Source of the DNA: Rotaria sp. Silwood1
Lineage: Eukaryota > Rotifera > Eurotatoria > Philodinida > Philodinidae
Assembly (NCBI GenBank): GCA_905250075.1
Contig: CAJNOP010000011.1
Span: 1,986,169 to 2,050,168 of the forward strand
Length of the DNA stretch: 64,000 bases
Direction: 5' to 3'
Shown here in pieces: positions 36,788-51,500 of this stretch. Positions within the stretch are counted from its first letter, which is position 1, and each line of letters starts with the position of its first letter. A program made the position numbers and the translations under genes. The notes under the pieces are model-generated. The model saw only the letters and a program-made list of their open reading frames with translations. It was not told the DNA's origin and did no database searches.

Positions 36788-39700
36788 CAGTAATAAAGAA
36801 TTATTATTGAATAGAAAAAAAAACAAATTATTGCATTTTTTTTCTCTTTTTTTGTTTGCTTGTTTGTGAGTATTTATATATATATATATTAGTTTTGTTG
36901 TTATTGTATTCTTCATTCGTCATCCCGAGATATATATAGGGACTAATTTGTGAAGAGAGAAATATTGCTTGTGACATTTACACTTATTTAATGATTTATA
37001 GTGTAATCGGCAAGATATGTAATCCAAAAATGATCCAGAAAGTCTCGAGATCACCAAGATACGAAAGAAGAAGAATACTCCTGCTTTTCGATTACCCCAT
37101 AGTATATAATGCTGCCTAATAGCATATTCATCAGCCTGATATATTACCTACAACTAGTAATAGCTGTAGCTCTGGACAGAAGGTTGATCATTTCCGTACA
37201 CACTGACTAATTACATACTAGCCATGAGGGCAGGTGTATGTCACAGCTTATTCAGTATGTTACCAGATGCGTAATTCGAGACAAATAGAGATTAGTGAAT
37301 TGCTCAGACTCATTCAATAGCTGCTGCTACTGCTGAGTTTACATATTACCAATTGGATATATGCCGAACAATGCATCCACTCAGCCTTGTCAGTCATTGA
37401 GAGGTTGATTATCGTTGCAGAGATACCCGAGCAAAAAGCGAAGAAAATCGCTGTTTCACGGACGAAAATGGAAAGTTTTCTCAGATTGATGGTTAATCTC
37501 CCCTTCGCGCTTTGAATACTCCTGCAAATGATAAATGAATTGGTAGAAACTGATCTCCAATTAGCAGACTAAGTCACAATGATGAATCTGAGAAAGTCAA
37601 ATAGTATAGATGTATCTTAAAAAGCAAAACGTTTGATTTTCATCAGAAATTTATCGAAAGATATCCAAGATTATTCATGATTGAATAATCTACTTGTATG
37701 GAAAATCTATCGATTTCATTTCAAAAGAAAAAAAGAATATTTTTTTACGCTTTATGTCGATTTTCTATAAAATATAGGTGGGATATATCGAAGAAACAGA
37801 AGTTTTGATTAAAGTATTTTTCTCGTACGCCATTAAGTGAACTGATTTTTCATGTTCATTCAAGTATCAAATGTACTCGATTGAATTTATATAGGATGGT
37901 CGAATCCAGTCGGAAAGATTTAAACGAAATCTAGGTCAGATTCAACTGGTTCCTCTAGAGAAAACGCTCACATCCGGAGTAATTGATTATCGGATCTGAT
38001 CTTTTCCGAAATAATCCATAAGCAGAATCAAATCACTTGGGTACCCAAAAATAGAAGAAGTTTATGATAAAAACAAAACAAACATGAAAGATCATTCTTT
38101 TATAGCTGCACGATGCTGTGCTACTTTATCGTGACCACCAGTGCTTTGAAATGTCATGTATCAACAACTAGATGGTGATATCAAAAGACATGATCGCATA
38201 AAAGTTTCATTTAGAAAATAAAAATACAATATTTCACTTAAAAGTGATGGAATAAGGCTATGGTAAACGTCTTACAAACGAACGAACTATTCAAGAAAAA
38301 AAAAACATTTTTTTAATTGATGTCATCAAATTATAGGAATTCATGGATTCAATGTGTAAGGAACACGACTCAATCCATGAATCCAATATCTGAAACATGC
38401 TCTATCTCTACTCATTCATCTCGCTACACTTCGGATGTGAATAACAATTCGCAGAATGACAAACATCAGCCAAGTGATATCTCGGATATAAACCACGATT
38501 ACCAGATATATACACTGTCGATGATGATCTTACTTATTTATCTGTTCATTTATACGCAGCATTCATTTTTCTGAAGTCAAAACTCTTCAATCTGTTAATC
38601 GATGAGTACGATGAATAGCTTTACAGCATTTTGGCTTAATTATACTGAGTTGACAGAGATTCAAAACGAAATAGAAAGCTTGTTTCATCCTTTGAAACCG
38701 AGTTCAATCAAAAGATGCTTCTTTGTAGCACTAGTTACAGTGCATATTATAACGACTGTGTTAATTGACCATGAGAAGCAAACAACGTTTTTCTGTTTCA
38801 AATAAAATCACAAGACAGTAAAAAATATGACAGCAGATCGAAAAACAACAAAGTTACATAAACAACACAATTGAAATTCGAGAAAAATGTGACTCAGAAA
38901 CATCGAAACTATAATTGACGAGAAGCCATAAACATCCGTTAGTGTTCGCGCTCACACTTTCATTCTTATATCTACTATCACAAAAGCCACTTTGTAACGA
39001 TAAACTGAAGAGGTAGCTTACTATCACTTTTCATAACGATACTTATTTAGCTTCTCTACATAAAACACACGTTTATATACGAGACAACAACATAGAGAGA
39101 GACGAGTACATGAAAGCATAATACAGACAAGAGAAAATGGGACGAGGAACGAAAGCTGAAGCGGCGGCTATGTTAATATCGGCAAACAGCTGAGTCGTAG
39201 TATTGTTGATAAAAAAAGTTAAAGCTGTCTTCGATTTTTCTCCACAGATGTGGCAAGATATTGTGTTCCTGTCTCGCCGATTTTACTGCCACAGAAATCA
39301 AGTGTAGTGAGTGTCTGTTTCGAACAGGCAAAGAATGAAACATGGAAAACTGGGGATATTACTGTGTTTTGTTCGAGAGCTTTGACAAGATACGTTACTC
39401 TATAATTACTAACTGGGTTATGACTGAGCTCTAGTTTTGTTAGTGTTTATGCTTTGAAATAATATAGATAAAAAAGGGAAGGGTAGTGAAGTGATGCCGT
39501 GTTGCGAATCTTTATGAACAGTTGATAATTTAATTGAAAAATTTTCTGCAGTAGGCCATGGAGTTTGGAATGGTTTTTGTTGCGAAAATAAACACTGAAA
39601 ATGTCAAAGAGTATAGATGTTTCTATAACGCATCTGTATTGTCTTCTAATAGCTGTGAAACCGCGAACGAAAATTTTTGAGCTTGGTAAATAGTGGAAAA

Positions 39701-39800
39701 GTCCACTATTGACAGAAAAGTTCTGGGGTCATAACCAGTAATGCTTGTCGAAGTTTGGTATAGAAAAACAAAAATTTTGTCATGGTTGGCAAAAACTGTC

Positions 39801-40135
39801 CATATATATTTTGTCAAATGCAGTAGAAAATGAAAAGAAAAAGAAAATACAATATGTATTTGATAAACTAATATAATAATCAAATTTTAGAATTTTCGAT
39901 CAGTTTTCTAAGTGGTGAGTTCGGTCATCATCCGTATCAAAACACTAATACCACAAATAATATAGTAATCATAAGAATGATAATAATATAATAATAATCA
40001 CTATAATCATAATGTAACAATGTAAATATAAACCAACATGAACATAAACAATTTGATTATTATATTAGTTCATCAAATACATATTGTATTTTCTTTTTAT
40101 TTTCATTTTCTACTGCATTTGACAAAACATATATA
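39801..40135. repeat. Inverted repeat, about 85-bp arms
   Basis: The left arm 39801-39887 contains TTTTGTCAAATGCAGTAGAA. The right arm about 40049-40135 contains its complement TTCTACTGCATTTGACAAAA. The arms also share the AAATACAATATGTATTTGAT segment. About 160 bases separate them. Divergence is low. No element type or target-site duplication could be assigned. Confidence 0.6.
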
Positions 40136-42582
40136 TATTTCTATTATTATATGGTATTTTTTCTCAAGTTTCACTCATTATAAAACTGTTCATGTTGTCA
40201 CACACGATATACTATTGGACTCTCGTAGTTTCTTTTGCAAAGTTGGTTATAGTTGCGTGCGTTGTTTTAGCTTTTGTACGCTGCAAAGACACTACCTATA
40301 CATCGGTTTGTATCTTTAATGCAATAATGTTGTAAAGACATTGCTCCCGGAAAGAATCGATCTCTGTAATGGGTGTGAGTGTTTCAGTTTTAATGATAAT
40401 GTTCGAAATTTACTTTTCAAATATGATTCGATTTGGGATGTGTAAGTTATTGTCATCTCAACGAATGATACTCATTTCCATAATTGTTAGATAGCCTCTA
40501 TTGGCGTTGCTAGTTAAGTTCAACATTTTTCAGTGGTCAGTTACAGTTTTTGACTGAAATTGGAAACCTAAGTGATTTTCAAAAAATTGTCAAATTTGCT
40601 CAGTTCGATCTAGTAATAGATGATCAGCCAAGATAAATACTCTAGTGAAACGGCATATAGATTGATATGTTAGATAAATAAATAATGTATTTAAACTGAT
40701 AAAAGTCAAATTTAAAGATGTTACAATATTTTACCTGATATGAAAAGTAGCTGGCCACAATTACATTCATACGTATTCAAAGGTCACGCGTAGAGCATAA
40801 AATATTGACATCATCAAGATGGTTCAGAATTTGGTAGACGAGTTCTACCGGTAATGTAAGAAGAGTTGAAATAATTTTGGTCGACACGATTGAAAATTTA
40901 TGATATACTTGGGATGTTGAAACATACGTTTAATAAACGGTGTGCTTTAGTGGTTTTTTTTTGTTTTAGTGCGTTTATAAGAGTTTCGTATCGTCAGTTT
41001 CAGATGCTTTTGCAATTACTTATTTACAGAAAGATATGCAAAGTAATGGCACGTTGTGAAAGTGTTATAATAACAACTATAGTGTTCTTTCTGTTTTGTT
41101 AAATTTCATTTGTATCACGGTCAAATACGGATATTTATATAAGTTGGAAATTTCTTTTTCGTTCTTCTTGAGCAAACTTCGATTGACATGTGACAGAATA
41201 GGTGTTTGCATAAAATTTGTCACATTTACATGCTATGGTAAAATGCAATCTATTATCTAATGATTAATTAAGGCGAAACAATCGAATTATAACTAAAACA
41301 AGCAAATGTAGACATCGCTGCGTTCAAAATTTTATCATTATGGTTCTTCACGCAACTACGTAAATGTCATGTACTTGCCTATGATCTAATCGATCATTAT
41401 CTTCTATTACGAAAGTGTTCGAAATCTATGGTCAGATACCGCGTGATGATATATAATCAATACTTCTGATAAGGTTCATTTATTAGCATCGAGTAATCCA
41501 TGGAAGAATAGCTTTGTAAACTGTTTTATTGGCATCATATGTTATTTTTCGGTGCATGTTATTTAGAATTCTTTCTCTATCATGGTTAAGATCCTGATAA
41601 TGTTTCTGATGCTGCTTGCATATGTCAATTGATAGCTTTCGTTCGCTGTTAAACAACGCTATAAAATGCGATTCTTAAAAATATTCGATTGGCAAGTTTG
41701 ATCGCGGTTGATATTGAATAGACTTTTGAATTAACGAAAATATAATATATAGATATTCAGATACTATTGATCCATTATTCTTTGGATGAATAGTGGATAT
41801 TACTCTATTTTTGTGTAACCTCTGACGAATTCACTTTTCTAGTTTTATGTTTATCTATTTATCTTTAGCCCAAATCGAAACAGATGCGACTACTCACGTT
41901 TATGCAAACATCTGTCAGAGCTTTCTAGAGTGCGTCCTATATCATTCTAATTGTTGAGAAGTGCTACAAAAACGTGAAAGGCACTAGTTAGTCTTTCCAA
42001 AATCCGTTGATAAAATAAAAGGTTGCAGAAGCATACAATGAGTCAACACGTAAGCAACGTCGCGTACTGTTCTGTCAGCCTCTCGTACCCAAACGACTGT
42101 ATATATTGTACTAGGATACTGACTGGTATTCGATAACTAAAATTGAGTGGATGAACATGACTGTATTGATAGTGTAACGCCAGTCTGTGAATCACGAATT
42201 TTTGATATATTTCATATTGTTTATGGTATGAAAATAGTGCTAGCATAACCTGTTTACGAATACTAGAAAAATTGATTTGAAGAATTCTAATGTACGGTAA
42301 ACGGATTGTATACTATCTGTTTATGCTATTATTAAAATATCAAATGTGTTTCTGCAATCGAGCCAACGCTATAAATATACATAGTTTATGATATATATTT
42401 CCGCTTGTCCCAACACAACGCTATTACGGTTTTGCCACACTTTTTGTTAATTATATCGGTAAGTGCGAGAGCTAGAAAGTTCGCTCAAACTCCATTCGAT
42501 GCAGCTCATCACGCTTTATTAATGATATAAAAACGAAATTTCTAGGTAGAAGTCTCGAATTTCTAGAAAGGTTTTGTGCCGT

Positions 42583-42783
42583 GTAACGCTTTTACATAAA
42601 AAGATCCTAAAATTGTAGTCCTCTTGCTTAATTTCTGATTTCCTGTGAAAGTCGAGCTCCAAATGAAATGCATCCAGGGCGAATTTCGTAGAGCATCTAA
42701 CAAGCTTTTCAAAGGTGAGAATTCTTTCATCTAACTATTTGTACTTATGTAAGGCACCAAAAACCAAACGTAACGCTTTTACA
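42583..42783. repeat. Direct repeat of a 14-mer
   Basis: GTAACGCTTTTACA occurs at 42583-42596 and again at 42770-42783, in the same orientation about 190 bases apart. Related AACGCTAT motifs occur at about 42365 and 42411. It may be the ends or internal repeats of a worn-down element. No further structure was seen. Confidence 0.3.
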
Positions 42784-43034
42784 CCTTTTTTCGTAGATTC
42801 ATATTTTCTTTTTTATTGGATTCAGACTCGTTTGAATTAGTTGTTTTAACTTCAAAGCAGATGTTTCTGCGACTCGAACCATCAAAAATCATGTCGGTAC
42901 TTCCTAGGTATGTGTGAAGCTCATCATTTCCTGTTGCAGTAAAGTGTACTTCTGCTACAGGTTAGAAATACACTCATGGGGAAACATTTTAAATTCTTCC
43001 ATCACTTTTGATTTCGAACTCTTCAAAGTATAGA

Positions 43035-43535
43035 CTCTATTAAGATATGAAAAAATCCAAAAGGATAAATATCCTTGGGTCTTCTGCCCAGACTTATAGG
43101 CATGTTAGTGCGATTTAACCGATAGCATGACATATATCAACAACTCGAATTACAGTATTTGTATCTGAGACCATACCCGCAAACAGATCTATTTATAAGT
43201 AAAATGTCTTGAAGATTTCATTCCAAGAAAACGTTTTCTACATGAAGCATCAAACTCAGAAAAATCACCTATATTCCATGGAAGACACTAGAATTTTCTG
43301 TTTTTTTAAGGCTTTGATACCCGATGAAGAAAACGTTTTCTTGAGCTGAAATCTTCAGGATATTTTACTCACAAATAGATCTGTTGGTGGGCATAATCTA
43401 AACTCGAAATATCGTAATTCTATTTGTTGATATATACCATGCTATAGGCTAACATTGCAGTAAAATACCTATAAGTCTTGACAAAAGATCTAAGGGTATT
43501 TATCTTTTGAAGTTTTTTTATACCTTAATGGTTTC
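43035..43535. mobile_element. Foldback (MITE-like) element, about 220-bp arms
   Basis: The two halves pair as an imperfect hairpin. AGATTTCATTCCAAGAAAAC near 43216 is matched by the complement of CTTGAGCTGAAATCTTCA near 43340. GACTTATAGGCATGTTAG near 43090 pairs with sequence near 43460, and GATAAATATCC near 43062 with GGGTATTTATCTTTTG near 43495. The loop near 43265-43315 is short. No coding sequence is present and no target-site duplication was confirmed. Confidence 0.7.
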
Positions 43536-46062
43536 TACAATGTGCGCACAGTCCTAACTCAAAAGCTATTGGGTAGATTAAAACTTGTCCACAATATGTA
43601 CAAGTTCCTAAAGCTAAAGCAACGTCGAAAAATAAACAAAAATCACGTACTTTTGGAAAGATTTGTCACTAAATAAGGAAGACAAAAGGCAAAATCAAGT
43701 TAGAATACAATGTGATCGTTAGCTGTCGCTTGTAATATTGTCAATCATAGAAACTGAAAGTAGTACTAAAAGCAGATTTTCATAACAGTATTACATTCAT
43801 TTACCTTAAGATACAATATTTTTGCGGATAAAAGTAGTGAATCAGATTCGCCTTGAAAAATTAGTTATGTACTACGAGTTTGTTTACTAGCATTCTATCA
43901 GTGGCTCACAGAACTTTTAAAATAAAGTCTTCTTCATAACACTGTCACAGCAAATTCGATCAAGTTGCACCTTGAGAATATCTCAATGTGGAGGCAAAAA
44001 CAGAAGTGTATTATTTCGCCAAAAGAAAGATCGTGCTAGTTAGTTTACACAATATTTGGCTGCGAAGATTTGAAGTTAGACATCAAGGAGCATGGTTGGT
44101 TTCAAAGTAAGACAGAAACAAGTACAACGAACAATATGGTAATTAGTGCTCAAAGTACACATTTTTAAAGATTCACACAAATAATATTTCGAATATTACA
44201 CTATTCTCTCTTAGACTATCAAATGTGATGTACAACGTTGTATAAACGTTCATTTCGAACTTTGAAATAAATACTTAATGCCTGCAGTAGCGTATTACGT
44301 AGACAAATCGAGAAGTTTTTACTATAGTCGTCTTTGTTGATTGAGTTCATGATCTTGGTTTGGACACGTTGCAAAGATTATGAGTTGGTTTGATCAGGTC
44401 GAATAATTTCAATATCTTCTGATTCAAGATATATGATCTTTTATATCATGTCTATCATATGTTAGCCTTTTCTTCGGGACTTCCTTAATAAGAAATTCTA
44501 AGTAATTATCGATGTAATAATGATAATGAACGGTTTTTTTCTTGATCGACGTATAAATCAACATAGGATCATTTTTTTTTGAAAATGATGCAAGGTAGAG
44601 TTTTTGGAATAAAGTAACTGTATGTCGAGCCACAGCAGATAGAATTTCTTCAATTAATGTTCAGGTAGTACTAATTGATTTTTGACCAATGTGTTAATGA
44701 CTAAAAACCTTGACTCGTCACTTGTCCTTACATCATATAATCGTTATGATCCTTGGTGGGATTTCACCAAATTTTATTGACAAAACAGAACCCGTTCAAC
44801 TCTTTGAGTACCAATCAGTAAGTGAAACACACAGCAAATAGTAATTACTATTTAGATTTAGGTAACCAGAAATAATTCTTCGAATCATACCACGATTCAT
44901 ACCTGCTTTCATTTATATTCCATCAATCGTAAAATAGGGATAATTATTAACATCTCTTCTCGAAACTGTTTTGTCTATTTAGCAATAATATTTTAAGATG
45001 GAGCTTGATCACTGAAAAAGAAAATATAATTTATCATGAATTGATTTCGATTGAATGTTATGTGCAGTACGTAGGCATCTTAATGGAGATACAAAAATTT
45101 TTCTTATTCATCTAAAAATAAGGTTGCATGGTTTTCAATGAAATTTTCTATATCATTATATTATTCAGCTAATGTTGCTATAATAAAAACATGTAGAGCA
45201 GTCAAAGTACTACGTATATATATATATGAACACAACTTTTTCTCAAGCTTCTTGCACTTTGATATGATATCAATCTTGATATTTTTGGTATGTTATAAGT
45301 ATAAACTAGTTGTGTACTCTCATTCTTCTTTGAAATAGAATTTTTTTGTATGAGTCATCCATACATTTATTACCTATCGCTTACAACTTTTTTCTTCTGT
45401 TTTTCTTATTCATTTGTTTCAAAACATCTAGCACAATATTGAAATAATAGCAAGCATAAGTCAACTACTCAATTGCACATGTTTTACTGATCATCATTCT
45501 TTATTGATAATGACACCATAGGATAATAAGATTTCTTTTTTCTTATAGCTAAAAAACAAAGATCTTGGTCTTTGTTTACAGTAGTAAAAATAATATTTCG
45601 TTAATTATATGATCGGACATATGTGTCGGAAATGATCGACGTCTTCTGAGCAATATTTCATCAATGAAGAGTATTGTTCAAGGACGATTTCATGTTGAAT
45701 TGATGAAAACATCAACATATAATCAACAGATAAAAAAACATATGCAAAACAAAAATAAACTAGAACAATATGAAAATGAAATTAAAATACCGAGTTTCCT
45801 TTAATCAATTAAATTCTGTTTATAAATAAAATTATAATTTTTTATAACTGATAAAGTACACACTAGTCATTTTTCAATAGATTCTGTTTTCTTTAGTTAT
45901 TGGTTGCTGTGTAGTTGATTGTTGCTGATAGCATACCGAATGGGATTAGATTGCCTGATGTCAACGTTGATGTTGTTTTCTTTTTTGCCGTGCACACATT
46001 CATTCACATACAAAATCAGTTTTTTCCTTTGCATTCGTTACATTGTATTTTTTTTTGTAGTC

Positions 46063-47677
46063 ATGACCAGTTGGCAAAATATTCTTGATCATTTGCCTAC
46101 TGGAACTGGTCGACCAGCGACTCAAAATAGCAATGCACCCACTAATGAATCTACTCATAGAGCACCTAATAACAATAACAATACTAATGACCATGAAGGT
46201 ATACATCTTGCTTAGAATTTTTGTCGTAGAAGAAAAATTAAATTTATATTATGATCAATCAATTAAATTGCTACTAAATATTTTAATTTTATTTCTATTC
46301 TAAACATACATTCTATTGATTAGATCCATCTCGTCCTCGTCAAGCGCGTGAACGACAATTAGTATTTCTTCCTCGTAAACGTAATGTCGCTCCTAAATTC
46401 AATTTACTTGGTTTGAAACCCACTGAAGATTTTCAACCACACAATATGGGGTTCTTTCAACCACACGGTTTAGGTTAATAATATTGTTAAAAAATTATAC
46501 ATAAACATAATATTGTGTTTGACTTAACTCTTTAGTTGAAGATGAAACTACATGGAAAAAATCTCTTCGAGATTTGGCAATGTCACTTGGATTTATTACA
46601 CAATATGAAATTAATCGAATTCAAAAACCGGCTACCTTATCTAATTTTTATGGACCACCATCAACAACAGGTAGTTTACGTACAAGTGTTCCTTCAACAT
46701 CATCAGGTCCAACACCTCGTTTTAATGAACCATTACCACCACCAAGTCGTGGAGAACGAATCTTTGCTAAAGGATATGCTAAACCTACATGGTATTATAA
46801 AGTTGATGATCATGAACGAGAAGCTTGGGTGTGTCTTTTATTGATATTTCATTCTTTTTTTATTTTTATTTATGAATATAGATGTTACAAGTGCTGTGTC
46901 AAATTTTGGGTACAGATGATATATCTCTTGTACAAACATGGCTTGCTTCATCACATAAAGCCGGTACTTTATTTTTCGAATTTGCTTACCAATAAAAAAA
47001 AATATTATCAACTTTTTTTCTATATAGAACGAGATTTAGCTCGTCAATTGATTGTTCGTGCCTTGGATGGTCTTGGTGAAGGTGATCGATTTCGAACCAT
47101 ACTTCCTTCCCTTGATGTTGATATGGATACACTTAATAATTTTGTCAACGGGTTTGTTTATTTTTTTTTCTGTCATAAAATCAGTTAGAAAATAATAATA
47201 ATAATAAATCTTTTATAATAAAACAAAAACTACATTTAGGATTTCAGTTCCTCAATTATCTGTCGATGGAATCTTTCGACCAACCCTTAAACGGCCAAAA
47301 AGAAGAACTCAACTACGATCATTAGATGAAAACAGAACTTTTCAAGATACACGTACTGATGAGGAGGTTATGGCTGGTAATTCATACATCTTTCATTTTA
47401 TTCAAATCTTTTTTTATCATTTATTAACATTATAGAATTTTCAAGTCCAACATTAGCTGTCATGCAAACAACACCCAATAGTAGTGGTGGAGCCGGTGAT
47501 ACAGCTCGTCTTCGTACCCCATTTCTGCCACCAATACCAGCTCGATGGATGATGCACAATGATGGTAGTTTTCGAACACCATCAGCTAAAAAAACAACGA
47601 GTGAACCTAATTTATCACGAAGTCTCTCATGGACAAATTCATCCTATCCAACGAATGCCAGCTCCGTTTTTACATGA
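46063..47677 (+). CDS. TBATA (SPATIAL)-like protein
   Basis: CDS join(46063..46198,46324..46473,46536..46828,46882..46963,47028..47151,47240..47376,47436..47677), 387 residues, in frame. The N-terminus is Asn-rich. A conserved block has LPRKRNVAPKFNLLGLKPTE and is followed by SLGFITQYEI. The segment VLCQILGTDDISLVQTWLAS continues into RDLARQLIVRAL and strongly recalls the vertebrate TBATA/SPATIAL family (thymus, brain and testis associated, molecular role poorly known) as I remember it. The tail is Ser/Thr/Pro-rich with LARS-like SLSWTNS. The ATG lies two bases after TTTTTTTGTAG, an excellent splice acceptor, so the true start is taken as MTSWQNILDHLP and not an upstream in-frame codon. Assignment rests on memory of one motif region. 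Confidence 0.65.
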
Positions 47678-48596
47678 CTTTTCTTATTTAGGTTTTACTT
47701 TTCTTACTCTAATAATATATATTCGCGTGATTATTATTTATATACTCATAACATGTCTTGACATACACAATTCTCCTAGAGTAAAGTGAAGAAAAACATT
47801 GACAGATCAATAATTAAACACACAATCAATAAGTTGATTGTCTTTGTCAACCTTCATTCTTATTAACTTATTTCATGATCGAACGATTTGCTCTTTGACA
47901 TTAAACTAATTTGATAATAGAACAGTATACATTTTTAGTCTTCTTAAAATAGATAATACTTCATTGATTGTATTGCTATGAGAATTACGTTAGTTTTCGA
48001 ATTCAAAGAAAAATGTGTCTGAATGTCAGTGTTCTCAGATTTGCGAACTGATCAAGGACGCAAAAAACCTATAGAACTCTTATTTGTTTTTACTGACATC
48101 TACATCATTTGAAAGCAATCATGCATTAAGTCAGTAGCTCTTTGCAAAATACAAATTAATATTATCTTCTAATTATATTTGAATAAAAGTTTTCAAATTT
48201 AAAATAGAGAAAATAAGAAAATTTTTCTATATTAAAAGCATAGTTTCTTGTTTTTGTTCATATTATTTTAATGATCAATGTAGAGACTATGTTTCATATA
48301 AATGGCGTCTAGTAGATAAAATGTGGAATTACAGTTGTCCTCATTAGAAAATAAAAAAAAAGTAAACGATAGTGATTGTTATTACTCATGGTATTCTTAT
48401 ATATTTGATTTAGAAATAAAAAAAATATTTTCTTATATTTTAGATTATTCTATTCCCTGCTACCTCTTCCAAAAAAAATATTTGTCTATTCTCTTAAAAA
48501 AAAACACGTTTCAGTTTTCGTGTTTTTTTTTACACGTTTTCTTTTCCCATTGTATTATTGTGTGCTGTGTGTGTCTGTGTGTATTAATATAGAAGA
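47678..48596. other. Intergenic spacer before UBAP2L
   Basis: About 0.9 kb, AT-rich, no gene recognised. The right end GTGTATTAATATAG followed by AAGAATG places a possible acceptor AG four bases before the UBAP2L start. Confidence 0.4.
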
Positions 48597-51500
48597 ATGA
48601 GCGTCGCAGCGGCCAGTGGTGCCGTAAGCACGCAACAACATCAGCCAACTGCAGAACAAATTCGGCTTGCACAATTAATTGATGATAAAAAACATGATCA
48701 ACCTGAAGTACAAGAAATTGTTCGAAAAGTTCTTGATGTTGTAGCGAATTCCAGTGCAGATGATGCTTTATTAGCTTTATTTGATTGTGATTATGATTTT
48801 GAAAGAACTGTGGCATTACTTATTGAAAAAGGTCATGATATAGCTAGTGAATGGCGTACAGCAACAAATCATAAAACGACTAAAAAACAACAGCAACAAA
48901 AGACTGCATCAACTAAAAATGGACATAGAGGAGAAACAGATGAGAATGCACAACAACGAGGCAATGGTAAAGATAATTTATTATATACATTTTAAAAAAA
49001 TTATTCTTAGATGGTTCGACTTATCGAGGAAAATCTCGTGGCAGTGGTGGTGGTGGTCGATCGAGATTTCAGCAACAGCAAGAAAATGGAGGTGATTCTC
49101 AAAATAATAATCAACAACAACAAAATGATAATTATTTACCACAACAAAGATATCGAGGTGGTAGTGGTTACCGAGGTCGTTATCGTGGCAGTAATCGAGG
49201 TAGTCATCGGGGAAATGATAGAAATTATCAACAACCCCAATATGAACAACAGCCACAAGATTCAAATATTGATATTTCAACGTCAGATACGACACAACGT
49301 TTTACTGATGTATCACATACAAATAGACGAAGTGGTGGTAAACAGCAACAACAATGGGATGTTGGTAAGTGGAATGGTGAAACATTAATTTATTCGAGAT
49401 CTGCAAAAGATGATGAACAATCTGCAAATTCAGACAATAATAATAATATATCTCATGTTCCATCTGGAAGTAATAAATATTATTGAACTTTTTAAATGAA
49501 AAAAAAAAATAACAAAAGAAAAACTCATGTTTTTATTTTAAATTTCTAGTGCTCAATGGTCAGAATTCATCAGCAGGAACCTCGACAGTAAATAATGTTA
49601 CTGAATTAAATACTCAACAACAATCGAAAAATGAATTTGATCTGGTAGAAGCAGCTCGTCAGATCAAAAATGTTATTGGTATTGGTCAATCACAACAACA
49701 ACAACATCAAAATACTTCACTACCTAAACCTTTAATGGATTTAAAACCATTAATATGTGATCAACAAATAGGACAACAACAGCAACAAAAATCGAATATA
49801 ATATCATCAAAATCAACTGGTCAAAGTTTAAATACAAAAGTAACACCCCCACCACGTATACCACATCAACCGGTGATTTTTTCTGACCGTTTTGATGGTG
49901 GGATTAATAAAATTGATGTACAATTTGGTAATTTGGGTGAACCACTTGAAGACACATCATCACAAAATGTATCTGTACCGACATCATCTACATCATCATC
50001 TGCATTTTATTCACATGCAGAACCAATGACATCAGTAACAAAACAAAAGACTGGTTCATCATCAGTTCAAAATCCTCAACGATCAACAACAACTACTAAT
50101 TTAACTCGTTCATCCGAACAACAACAACCAGTACTAAATCAACAACGTATAATACCACCACAAATTCAACAGCAACTACAACAGCCTTCAATGACAATGA
50201 AACCTGTTATACCACAACAATATGCTGTACATCATCAACAACATCAAATGAGTCCACAAAATTTGCTTTTACAATCTATACTTTTTCATCATCCACAACA
50301 AGAGGTATATATTCAGGAAAAAAAAACAATAAACAAACGATTCTTATTCGTTGTTTTTTTTAATAGTCGGTGCCATTGGATACTTCATATGATCCAACAC
50401 CATTTCCATTAACATCAATGGATTTTAATACATCATATTTTATGACAGCAGCAATGAATCAACAACCACCACAACAAACTCAACCACGCTATCTTCTTCC
50501 ACAACCAGCTCCACCACCACAACAACAACTATCATCCAATCGACAGCAATCATCTACTAATGTACAAACGCCACCATTGACGACATCATCATCTGTACCA
50601 CCTTCATCAACATCAACGACATCATCTACAGCTCCAAAAAAAGGACCAGCTGTTCCGCCAGGCATGTTTCTTTCGACAGCACCACCAACACAACCAGCAT
50701 ATTCAACAGCTTATTCGACAACATACGGAGTTCCACCTTCAGTTGGTGGACAACAACAAACAGGTTCAACAACTTATTCAACACAATATGATACTGAACA
50801 TTTATTTGCAACTCCATATATGCAGTTAGCTAATGCACAACAAGCACAGTCACCATCCGGTACATATGGTTCAGTAACACCACCTGTTCAACCACAAAGT
50901 CAACAGCATCAAACACATAATAATAATGATAATAAAACAATGAAGTATAAATAATAAAATACAAGATTAAGGTTTTCGCTCATGTCTAAACCTTTTTTTC
51001 TTTTTTTTTGTCTTAGTTATCGAGCTGCAATTAATGAAAATCTCTTATTTTTACAACAGTATCAACAATATGCTATTCAGCAATCGAACAGTCAACAACA
51101 AGGTCCACAAGCAGCACATTCACCAGCTCAATTAAATTATTTTCTTGGACATTCAGCTAGTGGACCAAATTATTCACCTGGTACGTATTTATATTTCGCA
51201 AAGCAACAATTAGTCCCATGCTTGACAGACGTTTAATTCTTTTTTTCACTTGCCACAAACTTCAATTTACACACACAGCATCGTGTGAAGGTGACATATG
51301 AAAATTGAAGATATGATCCATTGAATGGATAAGTAAAGGAACTTACCAGTAAACGGTAACTGAATGTTGACATTTGACTTGTTGAATTTATCGAATTGTT
51401 ACCTGAAGATGAAAGCTATATTCATTGAAGAAAAGCACAGCATGCAGATTTTTTTTTTAAATAAAGAAAAATTATATAAATTATGAAAAAATTTTTCAAA

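Larger units (their letters stand above)
36788..46062. other. Nine-kilobase stretch without a recognisable gene
   Basis: Between the MIER stop and the TBATA-like start no exon chain could be built on either strand. Open frames (for example 38317-38574, 38602-38805, 40890-41102, 45138-45338) are short, without domains or consistent splice partners. Parts near 37050-37450 have a higher GC content than the surroundings and may be transposon remnants. Two inverted-repeat structures at 39801-40135 and 43035-43535 are listed separately. Confidence 0.5.

Noticed and set aside
44424..44960. Possible mariner/Tc1 transposase relic on the minus strand (KKNDPMLIYTSIKKKTVHYH, IKEVPKK)
   Set aside because: Faint resemblance only. 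No catalytic triad motif or terminal repeats could be found.
48981..49388. Long frames on both strands over the UBAP2L exon 2
   Set aside because: Shadow frames created by Gln/Gly/Arg-rich repetitive codons of the real exon.
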